In this document: piece after piece, positions 1-7,412 of the stretch | How the letters are laid out: every line of letters starts with the position of its first letter | Numbering within the stretch: position 1 is the first letter of the stretch | Assembly: GCA_001953215.1 (NCBI GenBank) | Contig: CP019169.1 | Span: forward strand, 2,976,001-3,040,000 | DNA from: Betaproteobacteria bacterium GR16-43 | Lineage (GTDB): Bacteria > Pseudomonadota > Gammaproteobacteria > Burkholderiales > Usitatibacteraceae | Length of the DNA stretch: 64,000 nt | Reading direction: 5' to 3' | The notes under the pieces: generated by a model | Told to the model about the DNA's origin: nothing | What the model saw: the letters and a program-made list of their open reading frames with translations, nothing else | Databases searched by the model: none | Program-made: the position numbers and the translations under genes

Positions 1-162
1 GGACTGAAGCTCGCGAGCCCGCGCGGCGCGATCGCGATCGACCCGGCCACGCGCGATATCGTGCAGACCGTGTACGTCCGCAAGGTCGAGAAGCGCGGCG
101 CCTCGTACTACAACGTCGAGTTCGACCGCATCGCCGACGTGAAGGACCCCGGCAAGCCGTGA
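1..162 (+). CDS. ABC transporter substrate-binding protein, C-terminal end (partial)
   Basis: Open in frame from base 1 to TGA at 160-162; the 5' part lies outside the window. The visible 53 residues match the C-terminus of the complete substrate-binding protein at 7413-8585: SPRG, IDPATR, VQTVY(V/I)RKVE and VKDPG occur in the same order. By that similarity it is a periplasmic Leu/Ile/Val-type (Peripla_BP_6) binding protein that delivers its ligand to the livHMGF importer just downstream. In this locus the ligand is more likely an aromatic acid than an amino acid (inference from neighbours). Two paralogous binding proteins may therefore feed one permease. Confidence 0.85.
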   Translation, partial: GLKLASPRGAIAIDPATRDIVQTVYVRKVEKRGASYYNVEFDRIADVKDPGKP

Positions 163-166
163 GCTC

Positions 167-184
167 GATAAGCATTTTCGATAG
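167..184 (+). promoter_or_regulatory. Operator-like site 1, ATAAG-N6-CGATA (T-N11-A)
   Basis: GATAAGCATTTTCGATAG. It contains AT-N11-AT, the LysR-family T-N11-A box. It is nearly identical to the site at 7291-7308 and shares the ATAAG-N6-CGATA frame with sites at 257-274 and 7378-7395. It lies upstream of livH and 73 nt before site 2. Probable binding site of the LysR-type regulator encoded at 6070-7293 (inference). Confidence 0.55.
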
Positions 185-256
185 GCACGCCGCGCGGAAA
201 GGTGCGCTCCGCGCGGGGCCGCGACGCAGAATGCCGCTGTTGCAGGAGGCGGCGCC

Positions 257-274
257 GATAAGCCGTCCCGATAA
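257..274 (+). promoter_or_regulatory. Operator-like site 2, ATAAG-N6-CGATA (T-N11-A)
   Basis: GATAAGCCGTCCCGATAA, with the two GATA elements 13 bp apart as in the other copies. The site begins 33 bp before the livH start, close to where site 7378-7395 sits before the binding-protein gene (35 bp). Just after it is the Shine-Dalgarno AGGAGG (281-286), which is only 3 nt from the GTG start. Confidence 0.55.
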
Positions 275-289
275 TCGACCAGGAGGAGC

Positions 290-1156
290 GTGATCGCGAA
301 TTTCATCGGCGTGCTGTTCGACGGCATCGCCTACGGCAGCCTGCTGTTTCTGATCAGCATCGGGTTGTCCGTCACGCTCGGCCTCATGAATTTCGTGAAC
401 CTCGCCCACGGGGCCTTCGCGATGCTGGGGGGGTACGTGTGCGTCATGCTCATGACACGCTGGGGCGTACCCTTCCTCGCGACCCTCCCGATCGCGTTCA
501 TCGCGACGGCTACCGTGGGCGCGGTGCTGGAGCGCACGCTCTATCGCCGCTTGTACAAGGCAAGCCACCTCGACCAGGTGCTCTTCAGCATCGGCCTCAC
601 CTTCATGGCGATCGCGGCGGCCACGTACGCGTGGGGTCCGTCGCAGCAGCCGGTGCGCCTGCCGGACTTGCTGCGCGGCCAGGTCGAGGTCTTCGGCCTG
701 CAGCTCGGCACCTATCGCCTGTTCCTCGTCGCCGTCGTCGTCGCGATCACCTTCGCGCTCGCGTGGCTGATGGAGAAGACGCGCTTCGGCGCGCAGGTGC
801 GCTCGGCCGTCGACGACGCGGACGTGGCGAACGGCGTGGGCATCAACGTGAACCTGATCTTCAGCCTCATGTTCGCGCTCGGCACCGGGCTCGCGGGGCT
901 GGGCGGGGCGCTGGGCATCGACGTGCTGGGCCTCGATCCCACGTTCCCGCTCAAGTACATGGTGTACTTCCTGCTGGTGGTGGCCGTGGGTGGCGCGGGA
1001 ACGATCCGCGGGCCGCTGGTCGCCGCGCTCGTGCTCGGCATCTTCGACGTGGCGGGCAAGTACTACGTGCCCCAGGTGGGCGCGTTCATCATCTACACGC
1101 TGATGGTGCTGCTGCTGATCGCGTTCCCCGCCGGGCTCTACGGGAGGCGCGCATGA
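290..1156 (+). CDS. livH: Branched-chain-type ABC transporter permease LivH
   Basis: Inner-membrane permease of 288 residues, the usual LivH length, almost wholly hydrophobic. The LivH signature NFVNLAHGAFAMLGGYV lies at residues 34-50, and a second conserved stretch, VAVGGAGTIRGPLVA, near residue 235. It pairs with LivM (4-nt ATGA overlap) to form the channel powered by LivG and LivF. GTG is taken as start because AGGAGG sits right before it and the protein then begins at the first membrane segment. Placed with pobA, a porin and a ring-cleavage pathway, the importer probably takes up an aromatic acid such as 4-hydroxybenzoate; that substrate is inference. Confidence 0.93.
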   Translation: MIANFIGVLFDGIAYGSLLFLISIGLSVTLGLMNFVNLAHGAFAMLGGYVCVMLMTRWGVPFLATLPIAFIATATVGAVLERTLYRRLYKASHLDQVLFSIGLTFMAIAAATYAWGPSQQPVRLPDLLRGQVEVFGLQLGTYRLFLVAVVVAITFALAWLMEKTRFGAQVRSAVDDADVANGVGINVNLIFSLMFALGTGLAGLGGALGIDVLGLDPTFPLKYMVYFLLVVAVGGAGTIRGPLVAALVLGIFDVAGKYYVPQVGAFIIYTLMVLLLIAFPAGLYGRRA

Positions 1157-2172
1157 CCGGCGGCGCGCAGATCGCCGAGATGGCACGTCCGCGCATCGAG
1201 GCGATGGCCGAGGGCCTGTCCACGGCGCGCTGGACGCTGACCGAGGTCGCGTTCTGGCTGGTGCCGGTGGCGTGCTTCTTCCTGCTGTCGGACTATCTCG
1301 TCCTCGGCAGCCAGATCCTCATCACGGCGCTCTTCGCGCTCTCGCTCGACCTCGTGCTCGGCTATGCGGGCGTCGTCTCGCTGGGCCACGCCGCGTTCTT
1401 CGGCCTGGGGGCGTACACCGCGGGCCTGCTCGGGCGGCATGGTTGGGGCGAGCCGCTGTCGGGACTGTTGCTGGCCGCGGCGGTCGCCGCGCTCGCGGGA
1501 TGGCTCACGAGCTTCCTCGTCGTGCGCGGCCGCGACCTCACGCGGCTCATGGTGACGCTCGGCATCGGGCTGTTGTTCTTCGAGGCCGCGAACAAGGCGG
1601 CGTTCGTGACCGGCGGCGTCGACGGGCTCTCGGGCGTGACGATGTGGAAGCTCTTCGGCGTCTTTCGTTTCGACCTTGGCGGCAAGACGGCGTATGCGTA
1701 CAGCCTCGTGGTCCTCTTCGTCGCGTTCGTGTTCGCGCGGCGGCTGGTGGCCTCGCCGTTCGGCCTTTCCTTGCGCGCGGTTCGGGAGAACGCCACGCGC
1801 ATGCCGGCACTCGGCGCCTCGGTGCGCTCCCGCCTGGTGATCGCCTACACGATCGGCGCGGCCCTGGCGGGCATCGCCGGCGCGCTCCTCGCGCAGACCA
1901 CGCAATTCGTGGGCCTCGATTCCCTCGGGTTCCAGCGCTCGGCCGAACTGGTCGTGATGCTGGTGCTGGGCGGTGCCGGCCGCCTGTACGGCGCGGTGAT
2001 CGGCACGGCGCTCTTCATGATCGCGCAGGACTGGCTGTCGGGATTGAACCCGGTGTACTGGCAGTTCTGGATCGGCTTGCTGCTCGTCGTGATCGTGCTG
2101 TTCGCGCGCGGCGGCATCCTCGGCGTGGCCGACCAGGCGATGGCCGCCTGGCGGCGGAAGGCGGAGCCATGA
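1153..2172 (+). CDS. livM: Branched-chain-type ABC transporter permease LivM
   Basis: Second inner-membrane permease, 339 residues. The LivM hallmark SLDLVLGYAGVVSLGHAAFF is at residues 64-83, followed by several further membrane segments and the C-terminal VLGGAGRLYGAVIGT motif. The N-terminal 30 residues or so are hydrophilic. Start ATG overlaps the livH stop (ATGA) and the stop overlaps the livG start in the same way, so the four importer genes are translationally coupled. The role follows from family and context; the ligand is not shown by the sequence. Confidence 0.93.
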   Translation: MTGGAQIAEMARPRIEAMAEGLSTARWTLTEVAFWLVPVACFFLLSDYLVLGSQILITALFALSLDLVLGYAGVVSLGHAAFFGLGAYTAGLLGRHGWGEPLSGLLLAAAVAALAGWLTSFLVVRGRDLTRLMVTLGIGLLFFEAANKAAFVTGGVDGLSGVTMWKLFGVFRFDLGGKTAYAYSLVVLFVAFVFARRLVASPFGLSLRAVRENATRMPALGASVRSRLVIAYTIGAALAGIAGALLAQTTQFVGLDSLGFQRSAELVVMLVLGGAGRLYGAVIGTALFMIAQDWLSGLNPVYWQFWIGLLLVVIVLFARGGILGVADQAMAAWRRKAEP

Positions 2173-2924
2173 GCGCGGTCGCGCTGCGCGCGGCGGGCCT
2201 CAACAAGACCTGGGGCGGCTTCGTCGCCAACCGCGACGTGTCGCTCGAACTCGCCGTGGGCGAACGCCACGCGCTGATCGGCCCCAACGGCGCGGGCAAG
2301 ACCACGTTCATCAACCTGCTCACGGGCGTGCTCACGCCGACCGCGGGCGACGTCTACGTCGGCGAGGAAAACGTCACCCGCCTCGCGCAGCACGAACGTG
2401 TCGCTCGCGGCATGACGCGCACCTACCAGATCACCTCGCTCTTCCCCAGCCTCACCGTCCTGGAATCCGTGGTGCTGGCCATCCTCGAGCGCGAGGGACT
2501 CGCCACGAACTGGTGGAAATCCGTCGCGCAGCACAGCGGTGCCGCGCGCGAGGCGAAGGACCTCCTCGAACGCCTGCACCTGGGTGCCGAGGCCGGCAAG
2601 CCCACGAAGAGCCTTGCGTACGGCAAGCAGCGGCTGGTGGAGATCGCGCTGGCGCTGGCCACGAAACCGAAGATCCTCCTGCTGGACGAGCCGGCCGCGG
2701 GCATTCCCGCGGCGCAGAGCGCGGAAGTCTTCGAGGTGATCGCCGGCTTGCCGCGCGACGTCACGATCCTCTTCATCGAACACGACATGCAGATCGTGTT
2801 CCGCTTCGCCGAGCGCGTGTCGGTGCTGGTCGCCGGTGCGATGCTCATGCAGGGCACCCCGGACGAAGTGGCGAACGACGCGCGCGTGAAGCAGGTCTAC
2901 CTCGGCGAGGCCCCGCATGACTGA
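2169..2924 (+). CDS. livG: ABC transporter ATP-binding protein LivG
   Basis: Cytoplasmic ATPase, 251 residues. Walker A GPNGAGKT is at 38-45 and Walker B ILLLDEPAAG near 168-177. The ABC signature is degenerate, SLAYGKQRL rather than LSxGQ, which is usual for LivG. EHD near 205 is the switch histidine. It overlaps livM by 4 nt and livF by 8 nt, so equal amounts of the two ATPases are likely. It drives import together with LivF at the LivHM channel. Confidence 0.93.
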   Translation: MSAVALRAAGLNKTWGGFVANRDVSLELAVGERHALIGPNGAGKTTFINLLTGVLTPTAGDVYVGEENVTRLAQHERVARGMTRTYQITSLFPSLTVLESVVLAILEREGLATNWWKSVAQHSGAAREAKDLLERLHLGAEAGKPTKSLAYGKQRLVEIALALATKPKILLLDEPAAGIPAAQSAEVFEVIAGLPRDVTILFIEHDMQIVFRFAERVSVLVAGAMLMQGTPDEVANDARVKQVYLGEAPHD

Positions 2925-3618
2925 GCGCCTCGGCCTCGAGCGCGTGAGCGCGGGTTACGGCGAGTCCGTGATCCTCGACGGCGCGGAGCTCGCGTTGCAG
3001 GCCGGGGAGAGCCTGGCCCTCCTCGGGCGCAACGGCGCGGGGAAGTCCACGCTGCTGCGCACCGTGATGGGCCTCACGCGCCTGCACGGCGGCACTGTCC
3101 GCTACGACGGTCGCGACCTCGCGCGGGACCCGCCGTGGAAACGTTCGCGCGCGGGAATCGCCTGGGTCCCGCAGGAACGCGGCATGTTCCCGTCGCTCAC
3201 GGTGGACGAGCACCTGACGACCGTGGCGCGTGCCGGCCCGTGCACCGTCGACCGCGCGTACGACCTCTTCCCCTCGCTGGCGATGCGTCGCTCCAGCCCG
3301 GGCAACCGGCTGTCCGGCGGCGAGCAGCAGATGCTCGCCATCGCGCGTGCCCTGGTGATGAACCCGGCCGTGTTGCTCCTCGACGAGCCGATGGAAGGCC
3401 TGGCGCCGGTCATCGTGCAGGAGCTGAAGGGCTTGCTCGCCACGTTGATCGGGCAGGGCGGCATGACGGTCGTGCTGGTCGAGCAACACGCGCGGCTGGC
3501 ACTCTCGATCACGGCGCGCGCGGCGGTGCTCGAGCGCGGGCGCATCGTGCACCAGGCGCCGAGCGCGCAGTTGATCGCCGACCCGTCGACCCTGCAGCGT
3601 CTCGTGGCGGTGGCCTGA
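2917..3618 (+). CDS. livF: ABC transporter ATP-binding protein LivF
   Basis: Second ATPase of the importer, 233 residues, typical LivF size. Walker A GRNGAGKS lies at 37-44, signature LSGGEQQM near 130, Walker B VLLLDEPMEG near 152, and VEQHARLAL contains the switch histidine. It overlaps livG by 8 nt, and pobA follows its stop after 2 nt, so transport and hydroxylation genes look like one transcription unit. Confidence 0.93.
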   Translation: MTERLGLERVSAGYGESVILDGAELALQAGESLALLGRNGAGKSTLLRTVMGLTRLHGGTVRYDGRDLARDPPWKRSRAGIAWVPQERGMFPSLTVDEHLTTVARAGPCTVDRAYDLFPSLAMRRSSPGNRLSGGEQQMLAIARALVMNPAVLLLDEPMEGLAPVIVQELKGLLATLIGQGGMTVVLVEQHARLALSITARAAVLERGRIVHQAPSAQLIADPSTLQRLVAVA

Positions 3619-3620
3619 GC

Positions 3621-4835
3621 ATGGGCACGCGCGTCCCGGTGGCGATCGTCGGCGCGGGCCCCGCAGGGCTCCTGCTGGCCAACTTGCTGCAGCGCGAGGG
3701 CATCGAGTCGGTCGTCCTGGAATCGCGCAGCCGCTCCGAGATCGAGGCGACCGTGCGCGCCGGGGTGCTGGAGCAGGGCACCGTGGATCTCCTCAAGGAA
3801 GCGGGCCTCGGCGAGCGCCTCGTGCGCGAGGGCGTGGTCCACCACGGCATCCACCTGCGCTTCGACAAGCGCACGCGCCGGATCGACCTTTCGAGCCTCA
3901 CGGGCGGGCGTTCGATCACGCTCTACGCCCAGCACGAGGTGATCAAGGACCTCGTCGCGGCACGCCTGCGCGCGGGACGCGCGATCGAATTCTCCGTGCG
4001 CGACGTGCACCTGCGCGATCTCGAAGGCGATTCGCCGTCGGTGCGCTATCGCCGGGCGGATGGCACCGAGGCCGTCGTCGAGTGCGATTTCATCGCGGGC
4101 TGCGACGGCTACCACGGCGTCTCGCGCAACTCGATCCCGGCGCGCAGCCGCGTCGAACACACCCGGGCCTATCCGTTCGGATGGTTCGGCATCCTCGTCG
4201 AAGCGCCGCTCGCTTCGGAAGAGCTGATCTACGCGTGCCACGACCGCGGCTTCGCGCTCGTCTCGACGCGCTCGCCTTCGCTGCAGCGCCTCTATTTCCA
4301 GTGCGACCCGGCCGATTCGGTCGAGGCCTGGCCCGATGCGCGCATCTGGGACGAGTTGCACACGCGGCTCGAGACCGATGACGGCTGGACGTTCCAGGAA
4401 GGCCGCATCACGCAGAAGAACATCGTCGCGATGCGCAGTTTCGTGTGCGAGACGATGCGCCACGGCCGTCTCTTCCTCGCGGGGGACGCGGCGCATATCG
4501 TGCCGCCCACCGGCGCCAAGGGCCTGAACCTTGCCGTGGCCGACGTGCGGCGGCTCGCCGCGGCCCTTGCCGAGCACTATGCGAGCGGCCGCGACGCGGC
4601 CCTCGATCGCTACGCCACCGACGCGCTGCGCCGCGTCTGGCGCTGCGAACATTTCTCGTGGTGGATGACTTCGATGCTCCATCGCTTTCCGGGCGAGGAC
4701 TCGTTTCACCGCCATCTCCAGGTTTCGCAGCTCGAGTACCTGACGCAATCGAAGGCGGCGGCCACCGCGTTGGCGGAAAACTACGTGGGTCTGCCCTGGG
4801 ACTGGACGAACGACAACGGAGGAGGACTGCAATGA
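3621..4835 (+). CDS. pobA: 4-hydroxybenzoate 3-monooxygenase (PHBH family)
   Basis: FAD-dependent hydroxylase of 404 residues (PobA is about 394). It would convert 4-hydroxybenzoate plus NAD(P)H and O2 to protocatechuate in the cytoplasm. Family marks: FAD-binding GAGPAGLLL near 11-19, RAGVLEQGTVDLL near 49, CDGYHGVSR, and GRLFLAGDAAHIVPPTGAKG for the second FAD motif. Active-site positions known from PobA appear kept: the Tyr of ELIY, Ser and Arg in STR, the second Tyr in LYFQ, and the Tyr of AENYVGLP near the C-terminus. It lies between livF (2-nt gap) and the porin (ATGA overlap). The family call is firm. Protocatechuate as product is expected, but no LigC or LigI is visible in the window (see findings). 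Confidence 0.93.
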   Translation: MGTRVPVAIVGAGPAGLLLANLLQREGIESVVLESRSRSEIEATVRAGVLEQGTVDLLKEAGLGERLVREGVVHHGIHLRFDKRTRRIDLSSLTGGRSITLYAQHEVIKDLVAARLRAGRAIEFSVRDVHLRDLEGDSPSVRYRRADGTEAVVECDFIAGCDGYHGVSRNSIPARSRVEHTRAYPFGWFGILVEAPLASEELIYACHDRGFALVSTRSPSLQRLYFQCDPADSVEAWPDARIWDELHTRLETDDGWTFQEGRITQKNIVAMRSFVCETMRHGRLFLAGDAAHIVPPTGAKGLNLAVADVRRLAAALAEHYASGRDAALDRYATDALRRVWRCEHFSWWMTSMLHRFPGEDSFHRHLQVSQLEYLTQSKAAATALAENYVGLPWDWTNDNGGGLQ

Positions 4836-6073
4836 AGATCCGGCACACGGTATTGGTGGGTGCACTGGGGTTCGCGGCGTGCGGCCTGGCGCAGGCGCAG
4901 GCGATCACGGTCTACGGCCTGGTGTTCCAGTTCGCGGAGAACACCAAGACTTCGGGGGCGACGAGCCCTGCGCCGGCGGCCGGTGAACGGCCCTCGATGC
5001 GCAACGCGTACACGGGCGTCAACGATCCGTCGCGCAACCGCATCAGCGCGGGAACCTCGAACCTCGGCTTTCGCGGTTCCGAGGACCTGGGGGGCGACGT
5101 GAAGCTCGTCTTCCAGCTGGAGAGCGGCTTCTCCGTCGACGGCAGCCCGGGGCCGGGATGGTCCGGGCGCAACTCCAACGTCGGCCTCTCGAGCGCCTGG
5201 GGCACGCTCTCGCTCGGCCAGTGGGACACGCCGTACAAGACGGTCGCGCTGCCGGTGAATCCGATCCGCGTCGGCTACCAGGCGGACTACACGCCGATCA
5301 TGGGCAACCCCGGCTTCGGCACGCCGGCGACCACGACCCAGCAGACGCGAGCGGGCACGCCGCCGGACGCCGCGTTCGACCGCCGCAACGGAAACGTGGT
5401 CCAGTACTGGTCTCCGACGGTCGCCGGATTCTCGGGCCGCATCCAGTACTCGGCCGACGAGGGACGCACGGCTTCCTCCGCGACGGCTCCGGCCATCCAA
5501 CCGGTGATCTGGTCGGGCAACCTGCAGTACGACGTGGGCGGGCTCAGCCTGCGCTACGCGTACGAGCAGCACGAGGACTACTTCGGCATGTCGCAGCTGG
5601 GCGGTGGCGCCGGCGCGACGCTCCTCAACCCGAGCTCGAAGGACCAGGGCAACAAGCTGGTGGCGATCTGGCGCATCGGGTCCTTCCGCCTGGCCGGCAT
5701 CCTCGAGGAGCTGAAGTACCACAACGACGATTCCACGGCCGGCAACGTGAACGACTACAAGCGCAAGGCCTACTACGCGCTGGGCGAGTACTACTTCGGC
5801 AAGGCGAGCGTCTGGGCCGCGTATGGCAAGGCCGAGGACGGCACGTGCAGCCGCGTGGGCGGGGCCTCGTGCTCGACCGTGGACCTCGGAGCCGACTACA
5901 TCTCCGCGGGCCTGGTCTACAACTTCTCCAAGCGCACGCAGGTGATCGCGACCTACTACAAGGTGGACAACAAGAAGTCCGGTACCTACACCGTGCAGCC
6001 TCCGGTCGGCGGGCCCATCGCGGCCGGTGCCGACACCATGGCCTTCGGCGTGGGCATCGCGCACTTCTTCTAG
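4832..6073 (+). CDS. Outer-membrane general porin (Gram-negative porin family)
   Basis: 413 residues with a signal peptide (about residues 1-23, ending AQAQ) and mature start AITVYG, the classic betaproteobacterial porin opening. Alternating beta-strand patterns run throughout, FRGSEDLGGDVKLVFQLESG is the conserved early strand pair, and the last residue is Phe, the BAM recognition signal. It would form a trimeric outer-membrane channel. ATGA overlap with pobA suggests it admits the aromatic substrate of this operon (inference). It is convergent with the LysR gene: the two stop codons share CTAG at 6070-6073. Confidence 0.9.
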   Translation: MKIRHTVLVGALGFAACGLAQAQAITVYGLVFQFAENTKTSGATSPAPAAGERPSMRNAYTGVNDPSRNRISAGTSNLGFRGSEDLGGDVKLVFQLESGFSVDGSPGPGWSGRNSNVGLSSAWGTLSLGQWDTPYKTVALPVNPIRVGYQADYTPIMGNPGFGTPATTTQQTRAGTPPDAAFDRRNGNVVQYWSPTVAGFSGRIQYSADEGRTASSATAPAIQPVIWSGNLQYDVGGLSLRYAYEQHEDYFGMSQLGGGAGATLLNPSSKDQGNKLVAIWRIGSFRLAGILEELKYHNDDSTAGNVNDYKRKAYYALGEYYFGKASVWAAYGKAEDGTCSRVGGASCSTVDLGADYISAGLVYNFSKRTQVIATYYKVDNKKSGTYTVQPPVGGPIAAGADTMAFGVGIAHFF

Positions 6074-7293
6074 ACGCGTCCCTCGGACGACCGGCGCGCG
6101 ATCTCCTCCATCAGGGTTTTCGCGCCCGGCGACGAGACGCTGTCGGAGCGGCGCGTGATGCCGATCGTGCGCCGCGTGTCGGGCAGCGGGAAGGGAAGGC
6201 GCGAGAGCAGGCCTTCGGCCCGTTCGTAGTCGACCTGGCGCGGCGAGATCGCCGTGAGGAGGTCCGTGTTGAGCAGGATGCCGCGCAGCACGGCGAGGTC
6301 GCTCGTCTCCACGACCACCACGGGCGGCGGAAGCCCGCGCTGCGCCATCGCGCGCTCGAACAGCATGCGGTTCGGGGTGCGCGCGCGCGGCAGGACCCAC
6401 CGCGCGCGCGCGAGGTCTTGCGCCGTGATGCGCCTGCGCTTCGCCCACGGATGGGTCCCTCGCGCGAACACGGCCAACTCGTCCTCGGCGAGCGGCTCGC
6501 CCTGGAGGTCGCTCGCGAACTCGGCCGGGCGCAACGCGCCGAGGATGAAGTCGAGCTCGCCGGCGCGCAACGCGGCGGCCAGCGCCTCGAACGGGCCTTC
6601 GACGGTGGCCACGCGCAAGCCGGGGAAGCGTGCGATCGCCGCCGCGATCGATTCGGGCAGCAGGCGCGTGCGGCCGAGCGGCAAGGCGCCCACGGTCACG
6701 GTGCCCCGCGTGATCCCGCGCAGCGCATCGATGTCGGCGGCCGCATGGCGGATCTCGGCCATCGCGCGCTTCAGGCGCAGGGCGAGGGCGCCGCCGGCCG
6801 CGGTCGGGATCATGCCCCTCGCGGTCCGGTCGAAGAGCGGCGCTCCGATGGCTTCTTCCATCTGGCGGATGCCCAGGCTCACCGCCGGTTGGGTGATGCC
6901 GAGGCGTTCCGCCACCGAGGGCATGTGCCTTTGCTCCGCGAGCGCCACGAACGCGCGCACGCGCCGCTCGTGCGTGAGCATCGCGAAGACCGCGGCGTTG
7001 GGCACGGAGCCCTTCTCCAGCAGCGCTCCGAGTTCCGCGCGCGCCCGCTGCAGCTCCTCGTCCACCCGGCGTCCGCGCACGACCAGCGCGCGGCCGTACT
7101 CGGTGAGCAGCATGCCGCGCGCCTTGCGCTCGAACAGCGGCACGCCCAATTCGCGCTCGAGCTTGTGGATCGAACGCGAGACCGCGGACTGCGCGCGGAA
7201 GAGGGCGGCTCCCGCGCGGTTGGCGCTGCCCTGCTCGGCGACGGCGAGGAACGCGCGCAGGTGGCGCAGGTCGAGCGGGGTGGCGTCCGTCAT
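6070..7293 (-). CDS. LysR-type transcriptional regulator with two N-terminal HTH domains
   Basis: 407 residues against about 300 for ordinary LysR proteins. The excess is a second HTH domain. The first HTH spans about 8-70 (LRHLRAFLAVAEQGS ... SAVSRSIHKLERELGVPLFE). The second spans about 108-170 (RRVRAFVALAEQRH ... PAVSLGIRQMEEAIGAPLFD). The LysR effector-binding domain follows from about 195 to 400. Start chosen at the ATG giving MTDATPLDLRHL; longer starts add no family sequence. The start codon lies inside operator-like site 7291-7308, so autoregulation is likely. It is divergent from the binding-protein gene at 7413 and convergent with the porin. It probably controls the uptake and pobA genes in response to an aromatic effector; the effector is unknown. 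Confidence 0.9.
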   Translation of the reverse strand: MTDATPLDLRHLRAFLAVAEQGSANRAGAALFRAQSAVSRSIHKLERELGVPLFERKARGMLLTEYGRALVVRGRRVDEELQRARAELGALLEKGSVPNAAVFAMLTHERRVRAFVALAEQRHMPSVAERLGITQPAVSLGIRQMEEAIGAPLFDRTARGMIPTAAGGALALRLKRAMAEIRHAAADIDALRGITRGTVTVGALPLGRTRLLPESIAAAIARFPGLRVATVEGPFEALAAALRAGELDFILGALRPAEFASDLQGEPLAEDELAVFARGTHPWAKRRRITAQDLARARWVLPRARTPNRMLFERAMAQRGLPPPVVVVETSDLAVLRGILLNTDLLTAISPRQVDYERAEGLLSRLPFPLPDTRRTIGITRRSDSVSSPGAKTLMEEIARRSSEGRV

Positions 7294-7308
7294 AAGCATT
7301 TTCGATAG
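7291..7308 (+). promoter_or_regulatory. Operator-like site 3, overlaps the LysR start codon
   Basis: CATAAGCATTTTCGATAG, 17 of 18 bases identical to site 1 at 167-184. AT-N11-AT spans 7292-7306. It covers the ATG of the LysR gene (7291-7293 on the minus strand), which would let the regulator repress itself while controlling the divergent binding-protein gene. Confidence 0.6.
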
Positions 7309-7377
7309 CTGTAAGGCCCGTTTCCGCATGCATCCGCAGGGAAACGGCGGGAGAATGACCGCTGGGCGCCGCGAACC

Positions 7378-7395
7378 GATAAGACGGCGCGATAC
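7378..7395 (+). promoter_or_regulatory. Operator-like site 4, ATAAG-N6-CGATA (T-N11-A)
   Basis: GATAAGACGGCGCGATAC. GATA elements are 13 bp apart, as in the other three copies. It begins 35 bp before the ATG of the binding-protein gene at 7413 and 87 bp from site 3; the pair before livH is 90 bp apart. Strong Shine-Dalgarno GGAGGAG follows at 7400-7406. Confidence 0.55.
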
Positions 7396-7412
7396 ATCCG
7401 GAGGAGCTCATC

